Below are positions 51,655 to 59,773 of a stretch of 64,000 nt of DNA, one piece after another. Made by a program: the position numbers and the translations under genes. The DNA comes from Methanomicrobiales archaeon (GTDB taxonomy: Archaea; Halobacteriota; Methanomicrobia; Methanomicrobiales; Methanospirillaceae). A model generated the notes under the pieces. The model ran no database searches. It was not told the DNA's origin and saw only the letters and a program-made list of their open reading frames with translations. The stretch is taken from positions 62,001 through 126,000 of the forward strand of contig JALHCK010000008.1 of assembly GCA_022841205.1 (NCBI GenBank), in the 5' to 3' direction. Position 1 is the first letter of the stretch, and every line of letters starts with the position of its first letter.

Positions 51655-53193
51655 TCAGATCCAGCGACAGGAAGCCCCGTGGTTATCTCCCCGGGTTCTG
51701 AACACCAGATGGGGTACCTCTCCAAGAATCCGGTATGCAGCCTGTTCCAGATCTGCAGGATCGGAGCCGGTGACGGCAAAAACGGTGGGACCAAACGAGC
51801 TCATACCCACGCATGTTGCCCCGGCTTCCCTTAACCCGGCTATGAGGGAGCGCACAACCGGAACCTGCCGGGCTATTTCGATCTTCTTGAACCCGGTACA
51901 CTGGATAGCATTGACTGCCGCAGCAAAGGTCTCCAGATCATGACGGACGATACCCGGGAGCAGCCGCATCACTATCTCATGGCAGATCTCCTGCACTTCC
52001 TCCAGGGGGACCGGGCAGGCCTCGCGGAAGATGTCCTGCTCCCCGGTGCCGCTCACCCCGTCACCCAGCAACGGGACGATAAGGAGCACCTTCCAGCCTT
52101 CAGGGAACGGGTGACGGGCAATGACCGGAGGGGGCGGTACTCCCGGCGATGCTGATGAGGGCTTAAAACCGGTTTTTTCTCCGGATTTGCCGTAACTGTG
52201 GCCTCCGTCGATGATCAGGCCGCCGGATACGAAGGCGGCAGTCCCGATACCGGAGGTCCCTCCCCTGCCGACAATCCTGGCCAGTTCCTCGACCGGGACG
52301 GTTGTCCCGTAAAGCTCACAGAGCGCATTACCGGTTGCAAGCGAGAGAGACGTCCCGGAACCAAGTCCTGCGTGGGAGGGGGGAGCCCTGATAATAGAAA
52401 AAACCGCACTCCCTCTGATGTCAAACCGGGAGGTAACGGCCGCTGCTGCCTGCGACACGCGCTCGACCTGCGCTGCATCGCCGCCCAGGACCCGGCAGAC
52501 AGGGCTCCTTACTGCTTCGAGCACTGTATCGGGAGCTTCGAGCGCGATGCCAATACCCCCATCCACTCGCCCAAGGCCCCCATGGAGGTCGATCAGCCCG
52601 AGATGGATGCGGGAAGGTGCCCGCACCCGGAGCCTTGGCTCACGTGCAAACGAGCCGACCGGGAAGAGTTCCTCGATTGCCATGAACGGCAGGTCGTTCC
52701 TGATGATCTTGTAGGTCCGCGAGAGGAACCGGGTTCGTGGCCCGGCGCCAAACCGCATGATGATACCAGGGTCCGGGGTCGCGAACCGTATGTCTGAGAT
52801 TTCCCGGCGGGACTCGATCCGATGCTTTTTCAGGATCTTCCCGATTGGGATATCGGCACGCATCAGGTCGTCCCGGAACCCGGACTCGAGCCGCTCGATC
52901 GGGGTGTGGGAGGTAGCATGGATGAGGATTTCCCCTGTGGTGCAGTTCACAAGTTCCACGGTGCGATGGTTTACCGGGTCTCCCTGCATGATATCCAGGA
53001 GTGCGGCAACCTCGCTGCCGGCCGGGATAACATTCTGGGAGACTGTTCTCACGCAGACGTCGGATCCCGTGATGGCTTCAAGAAGAGTGGTAACGGATCC
53101 GTCAGTGAGCAGGAGGACGGTCTGGAACGGTGAGAGGGGGCCGGTTGCCTCTTCGATCGTCCGGATGCGTTCATGCAGGGGTCTTTCGGCCAT
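51655..53193 (-). CDS. Chorismate-lyase-like domain fused to RFAP synthase (methanopterin)
   Basis: 512 residues from ATG 53193. Residues about 1-170 resemble DUF98/chorismate lyase (TVLLLTDGSVTTLLEAITG; LVNCTTGEILIHATSHTPIE; RADIPIGKILKKH). Residues about 185-512 are a GHMP-kinase-like beta-ribofuranosylaminobenzene 5'-phosphate synthase, with RIHLGLIDLHGGLGRVDGG, the PPSHAGLGSGTSLSLATG loop and GMSSFGPTVFAV. The C-terminal enzyme condenses a hydroxy/aminobenzoate with PRPP in methanopterin synthesis; the N-terminal part could make 4-hydroxybenzoate from chorismate. Starts at 53211 and 53238 also exist; a TATA-like GATATACT (near 53233) favours a short leader. Confidence 0.85.
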   Translation of the reverse strand: MAERPLHERIRTIEEATGPLSPFQTVLLLTDGSVTTLLEAITGSDVCVRTVSQNVIPAGSEVAALLDIMQGDPVNHRTVELVNCTTGEILIHATSHTPIERLESGFRDDLMRADIPIGKILKKHRIESRREISDIRFATPDPGIIMRFGAGPRTRFLSRTYKIIRNDLPFMAIEELFPVGSFAREPRLRVRAPSRIHLGLIDLHGGLGRVDGGIGIALEAPDTVLEAVRSPVCRVLGGDAAQVERVSQAAAAVTSRFDIRGSAVFSIIRAPPSHAGLGSGTSLSLATGNALCELYGTTVPVEELARIVGRGGTSGIGTAAFVSGGLIIDGGHSYGKSGEKTGFKPSSASPGVPPPPVIARHPFPEGWKVLLIVPLLGDGVSGTGEQDIFREACPVPLEEVQEICHEIVMRLLPGIVRHDLETFAAAVNAIQCTGFKKIEIARQVPVVRSLIAGLREAGATCVGMSSFGPTVFAVTGSDPADLEQAAYRILGEVPHLVFRTRGDNHGASCRWI

Positions 53194-53236
53194 GTTCAGG
53201 GTCCGTCTCATTTGCCGTGGGAAATGACAGTATATC

Positions 53237-53488
53237 ATGTTTGTGGCTGGTGTGTTCCAGAGCGGACCGGTTATCGCTGTCAGGAAAGGGGATGCAACTC
53301 ATCTCCATTACATCAACGAAGAATTTGTCCCCCTGATCCTGGAGAGTACCATAAAAATGAAATGCGGGTTGGCCCGAAGAGTGAAGACTATCCTTTTTTC
53401 ATTTCGGAGGGGTACATTTCAGTTCGTTGAACATGACGAGGAAGGTCTGCTGGTGGTACCGGCATGGTTGAAGTTACCGGTGTCCTGA
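53237..53488 (+). CDS. Small protein preceding the ABC permease, possibly translated
   Basis: 83 residues (FQSGPVIAVRKGDATHLHYI; RVKTILFSFRRGTFQFVEHD), not recognised. Its TGA overlaps the ATG of the permease gene as TGATG, a usual sign of coupling. It has no clear ribosome binding site. It could be a leader peptide or a small regulator of the transporter. The alternative is that the permease starts upstream at ATG 53464 and this frame is chance. Confidence 0.45.
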   Translation: MFVAGVFQSGPVIAVRKGDATHLHYINEEFVPLILESTIKMKCGLARRVKTILFSFRRGTFQFVEHDEEGLLVVPAWLKLPVS

Positions 53489-54141
53489 TGGAGTGGGCTC
53501 CCTACCTCCTGGGGGGAGTCTCAATTACCCTTGGCATGGTCGGGATCGCACTCGGGATCGGTATCGTGTTAGGGCTCCCCTTTGCACTGGTTCAGGTATA
53601 CGGGGCACGTGCCCACCGGATCTGCATTGGCGCTTATGCGTGGTTCTTCCGCGGCCTCCCGGTCCTCGTGCTGCTCTTCCTCTTTTACTTCGGTATCTTC
53701 CCTGCGCTGGGACTGGATCTCCCGGCATTCATGGTCGGTGCAATCGTCCTCGGTCTTCGCGGCGCGGCATACCAGTCACAGATCTTCAGGGGGGCCATCC
53801 AGTCAATCAACGAGGGCCAGATGACTGCGGCCCTTTCCCTGGGGATGACCCGCCTTACAGCCATCAAATCGATCATACTTCCCCAGTCGCTGCGGATCGC
53901 CCTCCCGGGATGGTCCAATGAATACCCGGAGATCCTTACCGATTCGGCAATCTGCTATGCTATAGGAGTGGCGGAGCTCCTGACCAGGACATCCCAGATC
54001 GTCTCGGTTACATACATCACCATGCCTATCTACCTGTTCTGCGCCGTGATTTTCATCATCCTCAACTATGCGGGCATGTGGATCATCCAGAAGATCGAGT
54101 TGAAAGTGGCAATCCCGGGGTTTGGGGCAGGAGCTGGATAG
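53488..54141 (+). CDS. Polar amino-acid ABC transporter permease (HisM/GlnP type)
   Basis: 217 residues from ATG 53488; ATG 53464 is an alternative. Five membrane segments (LLGGVSITLGMVGIALGIGIV first). The EAA loop that binds the ATPase is GQMTAALSLGMTRLTAIKSI (about 111-130), followed by ILPQSLRIALPGWSNE. It forms half of the membrane pore; the ATPase and a second permease follow at once. Confidence 0.9.
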   Translation: MEWAPYLLGGVSITLGMVGIALGIGIVLGLPFALVQVYGARAHRICIGAYAWFFRGLPVLVLLFLFYFGIFPALGLDLPAFMVGAIVLGLRGAAYQSQIFRGAIQSINEGQMTAALSLGMTRLTAIKSIILPQSLRIALPGWSNEYPEILTDSAICYAIGVAELLTRTSQIVSVTYITMPIYLFCAVIFIILNYAGMWIIQKIELKVAIPGFGAGAG

Positions 54142-54143
54142 CC

Positions 54144-54908
54144 ATGGGACCAGACGATATTGTCCTCAGAGTTGAGGATATTCACAAGAAATTCGGGGAA
54201 AAAGTAGTGCTTCGGGGCGTCTCATTCTCCGTAAAAAAAGGTGATACGGTTGTCGTTATCGGTCCATCAGGGACCGGCAAAAGTACGCTTTTACGATGCA
54301 TCAACCAGCTTACGCCGCCTGACATGGGGCGGGTTTTCCTCCACGGGGAGGAAGTCACCAATTCCGGGGCGAAAATCTCCTATTTCCGGCAGAAGATCGG
54401 AATGGTTTTCCAGAATTTCTTCCTGTTCGATCACCTGACCGCCCTCCGCAACGTAGAGATCGCTCTCCTCAGGGTCAGGAAAATGGACCCGAAAGCCGCC
54501 CGGGAGAAGGCGGTGTATGAGCTCGACCAGGTGGGAATGAGCGATTGGGCGGATCACTTCCCGGCCGAGCTTTCCGGAGGCCAGGCACAGCGGGTCTCCA
54601 TCGCCCGGGCACTGGCCATGGACCCGGAGGTGATCCTTTTTGATGAACCGACTTCAGCCCTCGATCCCGAACTTACGCGGGAAGTGCTCGAGGTGATGAA
54701 GAAGCTTGCGAGAACCGGTTTGACCATGGTCGTGGTATCCCACGAGATGGGATTTGCCACCTCGGTCGCGTCCGAAATCATCTTCATGGAAGGTGGCAGG
54801 ATCGTCGAACAGGGGCCCCCGCATATCCTGATGTCTGACCCGGCATATCCCCGTACCCGGAAATTCGTGAGCCAGTTTGCCGACCTGGCCGGTCAGCGGA
54901 AGGAATAA
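54144..54908 (+). CDS. Polar amino-acid ABC transporter ATP-binding protein
   Basis: 254 residues. Walker A GPSGTGKST (about 38-46), Q-loop MVFQNFFLFDH, signature LSGGQAQRVSIARAL (about 145-159), Walker B VILFDEPTSALDPE and H-loop VVVSHEMGFA. Its start lies 2 nt after the permease stop and its stop overlaps the next permease start. It drives amino-acid import. Confidence 0.95.
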   Translation: MGPDDIVLRVEDIHKKFGEKVVLRGVSFSVKKGDTVVVIGPSGTGKSTLLRCINQLTPPDMGRVFLHGEEVTNSGAKISYFRQKIGMVFQNFFLFDHLTALRNVEIALLRVRKMDPKAAREKAVYELDQVGMSDWADHFPAELSGGQAQRVSIARALAMDPEVILFDEPTSALDPELTREVLEVMKKLARTGLTMVVVSHEMGFATSVASEIIFMEGGRIVEQGPPHILMSDPAYPRTRKFVSQFADLAGQRKE

Positions 54909-55573
54909 TGGATACTGCACCGTTTATCACGACCGTCCTTGTCCCTGCACTGACCCAGGGGCTCGTGATAACCCTGCAGCTGATCGTGCTGGCCGCTCCG
55001 TTTGGTCTCCTCCTCGGTATTGGGATCGCCCTCGGTCGCCAGTATGGCAGCCGGGGAGTCTCCGTCCTTTGCAAGCTGTACGTGATCTTTGTCAAGGGCT
55101 GCCCGCTTCTCCTCCTCCTCTTTATCCTCTACTTCGGTCTGCCTTCGGTGGGAATAACCCTCTCAGCGTTCGCAGCCTCGGTGATTGGGTTCATCCTCTG
55201 CAACGCAGCCTACAATTCCGAGTACGTTCGGGGAGCGATCCTCTCGGTCAAGGACGGCCAGATGGTGGCCGCCCAGGCACTGGGAATGACGAGGCAACAG
55301 ACTATCAGGGAGATAGTGCTCCCCCAGGCCTTGCGGAGGGCAATTCCAGGCCTTTCCAACGAGTTCATCTACCTCATCAAATATTCGTCCCTTGCCTACA
55401 TGCTCACCGTGATCGAACTGTCGGGGGCAGGGAAACTGGTTGCGACCAAGTATTTCGCTTACAACGAGGTCTTTTTCGCTGTCGGGCTGGTGTATCTTGC
55501 TCTTGTGAGCATCACCACGGCCGCGGTTCATATTCTGGAAAAGAAGGTGGCGGTTCCAGGACTGATAAGCTGA
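54908..55573 (+). CDS. Polar amino-acid ABC transporter permease, second
   Basis: 221 residues, five membrane segments. The ATPase-contact loop is GQMVAAQALGMTRQQTIREI (about 117-136), followed by VLPQALRRAIPGLSNEF. It is related to the first permease, so the transporter is probably a heterodimer. Its ATG overlaps the ATPase stop (TAATG). Confidence 0.93.
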   Translation: MDTAPFITTVLVPALTQGLVITLQLIVLAAPFGLLLGIGIALGRQYGSRGVSVLCKLYVIFVKGCPLLLLLFILYFGLPSVGITLSAFAASVIGFILCNAAYNSEYVRGAILSVKDGQMVAAQALGMTRQQTIREIVLPQALRRAIPGLSNEFIYLIKYSSLAYMLTVIELSGAGKLVATKYFAYNEVFFAVGLVYLALVSITTAAVHILEKKVAVPGLIS

Positions 55574-55594
55574 AACCCGGCTGGAAGCCCGGGA

Positions 55595-56707
55595 TTAATG
55601 CCGGTGCCGGTGGTGGATGTCCGGTTTGTGCGGGTGATCGTGGATTATGCCCGGGTGGGTATGGAGGTGACTGTGTTCCTGGTTGTGGTCTTCAGGCATT
55701 AGTTCATCATCGTGCGAATGATGGTGATGGAGGTCATCATGCCGGTGCCGGTGCTCGTGGACGAGCGGTTCGTGGACATGGAGGTGCCGGTGATCCTCGG
55801 TGAGAAGGAGGATGATACCGGCGGCCATGATCGGGACTGCCACCATAAAAAAGGTAGGAAGCGGTTCTGAAAAGAGGAGGAACGAGAGGGCTCCTCCAAA
55901 GAGCGGGGAGATCGAGAGGAGTGCCCCAGACCGGGCGCTCCCAAGTCCCCGGAGGGCGAGGAGGAAGAGAACACTCGCAAGCCCGCCATACGAGATGAAT
56001 CCGAGAATGAGGGCAGATCCGGCAGGCCCCGGTGCAGGGAGGGGTTCCCCGAGCAACATGCCGGCACAAAGGGAGATCAAACCTCCGCAGAAGCCCTTGA
56101 CAACCACGATGATGACCGGATCGCGGAGTGCAATATTGCGTGAGAAATTATTATCCAGTGCCCAGAAGGTGCAGGCCATCAGGATCCCGATCGCCGGAAG
56201 GGAAAGCGAGAGGGGGACTCCCGGCCGGCAGGTCAGCAGGATACAGGCGGTGGTGATGCAGGCGAGCGCGATCCAGACCCGCCGCCCGACAAATTCGTGG
56301 AATGCCAGGGCCGCCAGGAGGGTTGTGGAGACGACTTCGAAATTGAGGAGGAGTGTTGCTGTCGCAGCAGGGATCTGGTCGAGGCTGGCCATGAGGACGA
56401 ACGGGGCCAGGAATCCGCCACAGATGATGACTCCCGCCAGCCAGATGAAGTCCTCCCGCTTGAGGGATGATTCGCGTTCCGGACGATCGTTTTTGATGAG
56501 GGAACGGATCGCGAGGTATCCGGCGAGCCCTGATGCACTGCCAAGGTAGAGCAGGCCGGCAAGAATGATGGGGCTGATCGTGGCAAGGCCGATCTTTGCC
56601 AGGGGCGCACCGCACCCAAAGAGAACCGCGGTGCCAAGCCCAAAAAATACCGGGTCAATGCCGTTGATTTGTGAACCGCTGTCTGCCGGTCTGTCAGCCT
56701 GTTGCAT
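55595..56707 (-). CDS. DMT/EamA transporter with His-rich C-terminal tail
   Basis: 370 residues. Ten membrane segments in two EamA repeats (FFGLGTAVLFGCGAPLAKIG first) occupy about 1-300. The last ~65 residues form a tail with 25 His (HRHRHDDLHHHHSHDD), such as metal-binding tails in Ni, Zn or Co handling proteins. DMT proteins export or import metabolites; a metal role is suggested only by the tail. It shares the minus strand with the nearby binding-protein gene (80-nt gap). Confidence 0.85.
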   Translation of the reverse strand: MQQADRPADSGSQINGIDPVFFGLGTAVLFGCGAPLAKIGLATISPIILAGLLYLGSASGLAGYLAIRSLIKNDRPERESSLKREDFIWLAGVIICGGFLAPFVLMASLDQIPAATATLLLNFEVVSTTLLAALAFHEFVGRRVWIALACITTACILLTCRPGVPLSLSLPAIGILMACTFWALDNNFSRNIALRDPVIIVVVKGFCGGLISLCAGMLLGEPLPAPGPAGSALILGFISYGGLASVLFLLALRGLGSARSGALLSISPLFGGALSFLLFSEPLPTFFMVAVPIMAAGIILLLTEDHRHLHVHEPLVHEHRHRHDDLHHHHSHDDELMPEDHNQEHSHLHTHPGIIHDHPHKPDIHHRHRH

Positions 56708-56786
56708 CGCTAAAGGGTCGTTACGTTATCAGCAAAAGAAGGTGGTGAACAGGGCCGGCACATCGGCCGGGCCCGCTGTGTCGCCT

Positions 56787-57575
56787 CTACGCCATGTTGT
56801 GTTTCTTGATCAGTTCGTCCCAATAGGGATCGTTCATCAATTCGGCGATGCCTTCGTTGAGGGTCGCAAGCAGGGCAGTATCGTCCTTGCGCACCGCGAT
56901 GCCAAACTCCTCTTTGGTCTCGACCGCCCCGATCCTCTCGATGTTCTTGCCCTCGATCATGTCCTTGAGCGAGAGATCGTCATACATGACCGCATCGATC
57001 CGACCGATTTCAAGGTCGTTCACCGCCAGGGGGGTGTTGTCATAGAGCTTGAGTTTTTCCTGGGGCATCAGGCCTTTGGCGATGACGTTTTCTTCGATCC
57101 AGATTGCTGCAGTACAACCACGCTGGGTACCGAGGATCACCTTTCCGGCAAGAACATCATCAAGCGTTACCCCGGAACCTTTCCGTGCTACGACGTCCTG
57201 ATTTACCACCCAGTAGGGGTTACTGAATGCAACCTTCTCGCTGCGCTCATCGGTGATGGTCATACCGGAATAAATGAGATCGATCTTCTTTGCCTGGAGG
57301 GCGGGAATGATACCATCCCAGGCGATAGGCTGGAATTTCACATCGAGGCCTTTCTTCCCGGCAATCCACTTCATGGAATCGACATCGAAGCCTGCCGCAT
57401 TCCCGCTGGAGTCGACAATGGAGAACGGGGGATACTGTCCGTCAATGCCGACGATATAGGTCCGGGCGGACGGGGTGGGAGATGCGCCTTCTTTCCCGGT
57501 CTGGGTGCACCCGGCAGACAGCAGCAGTACCACCGTCGCGAGGGCAAGTAACATACAAGTCGTGTTCCGCTTCAT
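56787..57575 (-). CDS. Amino-acid ABC transporter substrate-binding lipoprotein
   Basis: 262 residues. A signal sequence ends in the lipobox VLLLSAGC (about 16-23), then a family 3 solute-binding domain: YIVGIDGQYPPFSIVDSSGN, YSGMTITDERSEKVAFSNPY and TQRGCTAAIWIEEN. It is anchored outside the membrane and delivers amino acid to the permeases at 53488-55573 on the opposite strand. TATA box at 57597-57607 makes the mRNA nearly leaderless. Confidence 0.93.
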   Translation of the reverse strand: MKRNTTCMLLALATVVLLLSAGCTQTGKEGASPTPSARTYIVGIDGQYPPFSIVDSSGNAAGFDVDSMKWIAGKKGLDVKFQPIAWDGIIPALQAKKIDLIYSGMTITDERSEKVAFSNPYWVVNQDVVARKGSGVTLDDVLAGKVILGTQRGCTAAIWIEENVIAKGLMPQEKLKLYDNTPLAVNDLEIGRIDAVMYDDLSLKDMIEGKNIERIGAVETKEEFGIAVRKDDTALLATLNEGIAELMNDPYWDELIKKHNMA

Positions 57576-57596
57576 ACCAACAGGTTTCCCGCGGGC

Positions 57597-57607
57597 GGTT
57601 ATATTCG
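57597..57607 (-). promoter_or_regulatory. TATA box of the binding-protein gene
   Basis: Minus strand CGAATATAACC, centre about 27 nt upstream of ATG 57575, implying transcription from close to the start codon. Confidence 0.5.
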
Positions 57608-57808
57608 TTTCATTTCGGATTCCGCCAACACCCTTGGCCGAGGGAATAAACCTGAATAAACCGGGAAGGAAGAAGGCCTGTCAGGTTCCGCAACGAGCGG
57701 GGTTGCGCATCATCTTTCGTGGTTTATGCCCTGCCGGGCCTGTTCCGGATTCGATTTGTCTTCTCTGCTTATTTCTGCAAATGAGACGCAACCCTGGGTT
57801 AAAAATGA

Positions 57809-57882
57809 TGCCTCAGCCCGGATTTGAACCGGGGACAACCAGATCTTCAGTCTGGCGCTCTCCCGAACTGAGCTACTGAGGC
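57809..57882 (-). tRNA. tRNA-Phe (GAA anticodon)
   Basis: 74 nt, no encoded CCA. Acceptor GCCTCAG pairs with CTGAGGC, discriminator A. Anticodon stem CCAGA/TCTGG encloses CTGAAGA, anticodon GAA. T arm CCCGG-TTCAAAT-CCGGG is intact. A TATA-like AATTTATTAG lies about 30 nt upstream on the minus strand (near 57910-57919). Confidence 0.95.
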
Positions 57883-57978
57883 TGGGAATACATTATTCAA
57901 CCTTTAAACTAATAAATTGTGATGTTTAAGGTTGCATCCCCCAAATAATGCACCTTTTTTTCAACCGGCGGTGGAACA

Positions 57979-58947
57979 GTGGGCTTACAAAGATCCAAAA
58001 CCCGAACGACATTTGAAGAGCGGATTATCTCCATGGTAACATCGCGGAAAGGCGGGCTGGTGCACCTGACCCATAACGATCTCGATGCTGTTGGAGGGGA
58101 TGCCATTCACCGGATGCGGTTCGGCCCGATCACCAGCATCTTCTGCTCGGTCGGTAACTTCTCCCAGGCCCTCGATGGAATCGCAGCGGTTGCCGGGAAC
58201 GGTACTGTCCTTTCCATAAGCGACCTTGGTTACCAGCCTGGCATCGAGGCCAGAATCCGGAACGTTTATGAGGCGGGCTGGCAGATCGAGTGGCGGGATC
58301 ATCACCGATGGTCAGACGAGGACAGGACTTCAGTGGAAGGTTTTTGCAGCCTCCTGCATATCGATACAACGACCTGCGCATGCGGGATCTGTGCCCACGA
58401 TCTCCTTCCCGACAGTCCCGTTGCCAGAGAAGTCGCACGGGTGGTCTGCGACTACGATCTCTGGAAGCACGAGGATCCCCGTTCAGCCATCCTCGGAGTG
58501 GTTCTAAATCGGTGGAAAAACCGGGATTATGTCCGTGACCGGCTGGCTGAAGGCGTCTTTTCCGACCGGCGTATCGAAGATGAATACCAGGATATCATCA
58601 GAGATATGGAGCCAAAGATCACAAAGAGCATTAAAAAGGCGACCATCATGGGAACACGGTACCGGATTGCTTTTGCCCCACTCTATGGCTACCCAAGCGA
58701 AACTGCAGCACGGATGCGCAGGGATCTCTCCACGGACATCGAAGTCCTGATCTCCGGTGAGGGAAGGTTCTCGCTCCGATCGGTCCCCCCTATCAGCCAT
58801 GTCATTGCCCGGAATTACAGCGGAGGAGGCCATCCCAATGCTGCAGGTGGAAATTTTGACTTTTCATTCTGGGACAGGATACGGTTCCGGCTCTTTCGTA
58901 CGGCCCCGGAGTTCTCCCGCTTCGTGGAGATCGCCGAATCTATCTGA
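57979..58947 (+). CDS. DHH-family phosphoesterase
   Basis: 322 residues from GTG 57979. DHH motifs: HNDLDAVGGDAI (about 30-41), SISDLGYQP, WRDHHRW (DHH, about 101-107) and CDYDLWKHED. The DHHA1 motif GGGHPNAAGG is near residue 283. Such proteins hydrolyse short oligonucleotides, cyclic dinucleotides or related phosphodiesters; the substrate here is unknown. A Cys cluster (CACGIC) near residue 132 is unusual. Its end overlaps the end of the convergent gene by 8 nt. Confidence 0.88.
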   Translation: MGLQRSKTRTTFEERIISMVTSRKGGLVHLTHNDLDAVGGDAIHRMRFGPITSIFCSVGNFSQALDGIAAVAGNGTVLSISDLGYQPGIEARIRNVYEAGWQIEWRDHHRWSDEDRTSVEGFCSLLHIDTTTCACGICAHDLLPDSPVAREVARVVCDYDLWKHEDPRSAILGVVLNRWKNRDYVRDRLAEGVFSDRRIEDEYQDIIRDMEPKITKSIKKATIMGTRYRIAFAPLYGYPSETAARMRRDLSTDIEVLISGEGRFSLRSVPPISHVIARNYSGGGHPNAAGGNFDFSFWDRIRFRLFRTAPEFSRFVEIAESI

Positions 58948-59740
58948 AAATTTCTGCTTTCTTCACCAGTGTTTTCCAGTATTCATCACAGCATGAGCGA
59001 CAATACCCGCCACATATAATCTGGTCGGAATCCCTGATTTGCAGTGCCTGCCTGAGATCCTGCTCTTCCGCATCGATTAACACGATCCGGTGGACCTCGT
59101 ATTCGCTCATCAGATCGGACAGGAGCGGCAATAGAGCCGGTGTAATTGCAACGACCTGCTGGTACTCGAGCAGCAGGGAGAGTGCCTTCCGGTTGAGAAG
59201 AGAGGAGAAGAAAAATACCTTCTGTCGGGCCAGCGCTTCCAGCTCGGTCCGGTTTACAATTTCGCAGGAGAGAACGTGGCTGTGTATTCCTGCGTCCCTC
59301 TGTGCCCGCATCAGGGCCTGGTATACCGTAAATAGGGCATCATCGGCCTCATCAGGGTCCTGGTAATAGGTATCGTGCAGGCCGAGGACATGGGGGGCGG
59401 GCACTGCTAGTGCGAGGCCGTGCAGGGTGCGGGACAGGTCTTCTGCATCCATTCTGATATCGTCAGTCCGGCAACCGAGTTCGCTGGTCACGGTCCCGCT
59501 TTCCACACCTTCGATCGCCTGCCGCCACCGTTCAGCATAGAATACTCCCCCGGCGCAGGGAGCAATGATCCCTGCCTCGATCTGGGGAAGGATTCCTGTT
59601 TCAAGTAGAAACGATGTGAGGTCTCCCTCCCTGCCCCTCCGTTCCGCCACCCAGGATGAGAGCACGGCTGAATCCACTGGAGGCGCATCAGATCCAAAAG
59701 ACCTGGTGTGGAAGGTTAGGCGCTTTCCCATGGCAATCAT
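58940..59740 (-). CDS. Unknown soluble protein with C-terminal Cys cluster
   Basis: 266 residues from ATG 59740; ATG 59731 is an alternative, and an open frame further upstream merely shadows metG. It has no recognised family. The C-terminus has CGGYCRSCCDEYW, a possible metal site. The middle has an acidic stretch (DTYYQDPDEADDALF) and a helical EIVNRTELEALARQK. It is divergent from metG and its 3' end overlaps the DHH gene by 8 nt. Confidence 0.65.
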   Translation of the reverse strand: MIAMGKRLTFHTRSFGSDAPPVDSAVLSSWVAERRGREGDLTSFLLETGILPQIEAGIIAPCAGGVFYAERWRQAIEGVESGTVTSELGCRTDDIRMDAEDLSRTLHGLALAVPAPHVLGLHDTYYQDPDEADDALFTVYQALMRAQRDAGIHSHVLSCEIVNRTELEALARQKVFFFSSLLNRKALSLLLEYQQVVAITPALLPLLSDLMSEYEVHRIVLIDAEEQDLRQALQIRDSDQIICGGYCRSCCDEYWKTLVKKAEIFR

Positions 59741-59741
59741 G

Positions 59742-59750
59742 GTATTTATA
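59742..59750. promoter_or_regulatory. TATA element between metG and the divergent unknown gene
   Basis: TATTTATAG reads as TATTTATA on the plus strand and TATAAATA on the minus strand. Its centre is about 28 nt before the metG ATG (59774), so metG mRNA is predicted to be leaderless. On the minus strand it lies too near the start codon to serve the divergent gene. Confidence 0.5.
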
Positions 59751-59773
59751 GCATCATCGTCAAAAAGATAGTG

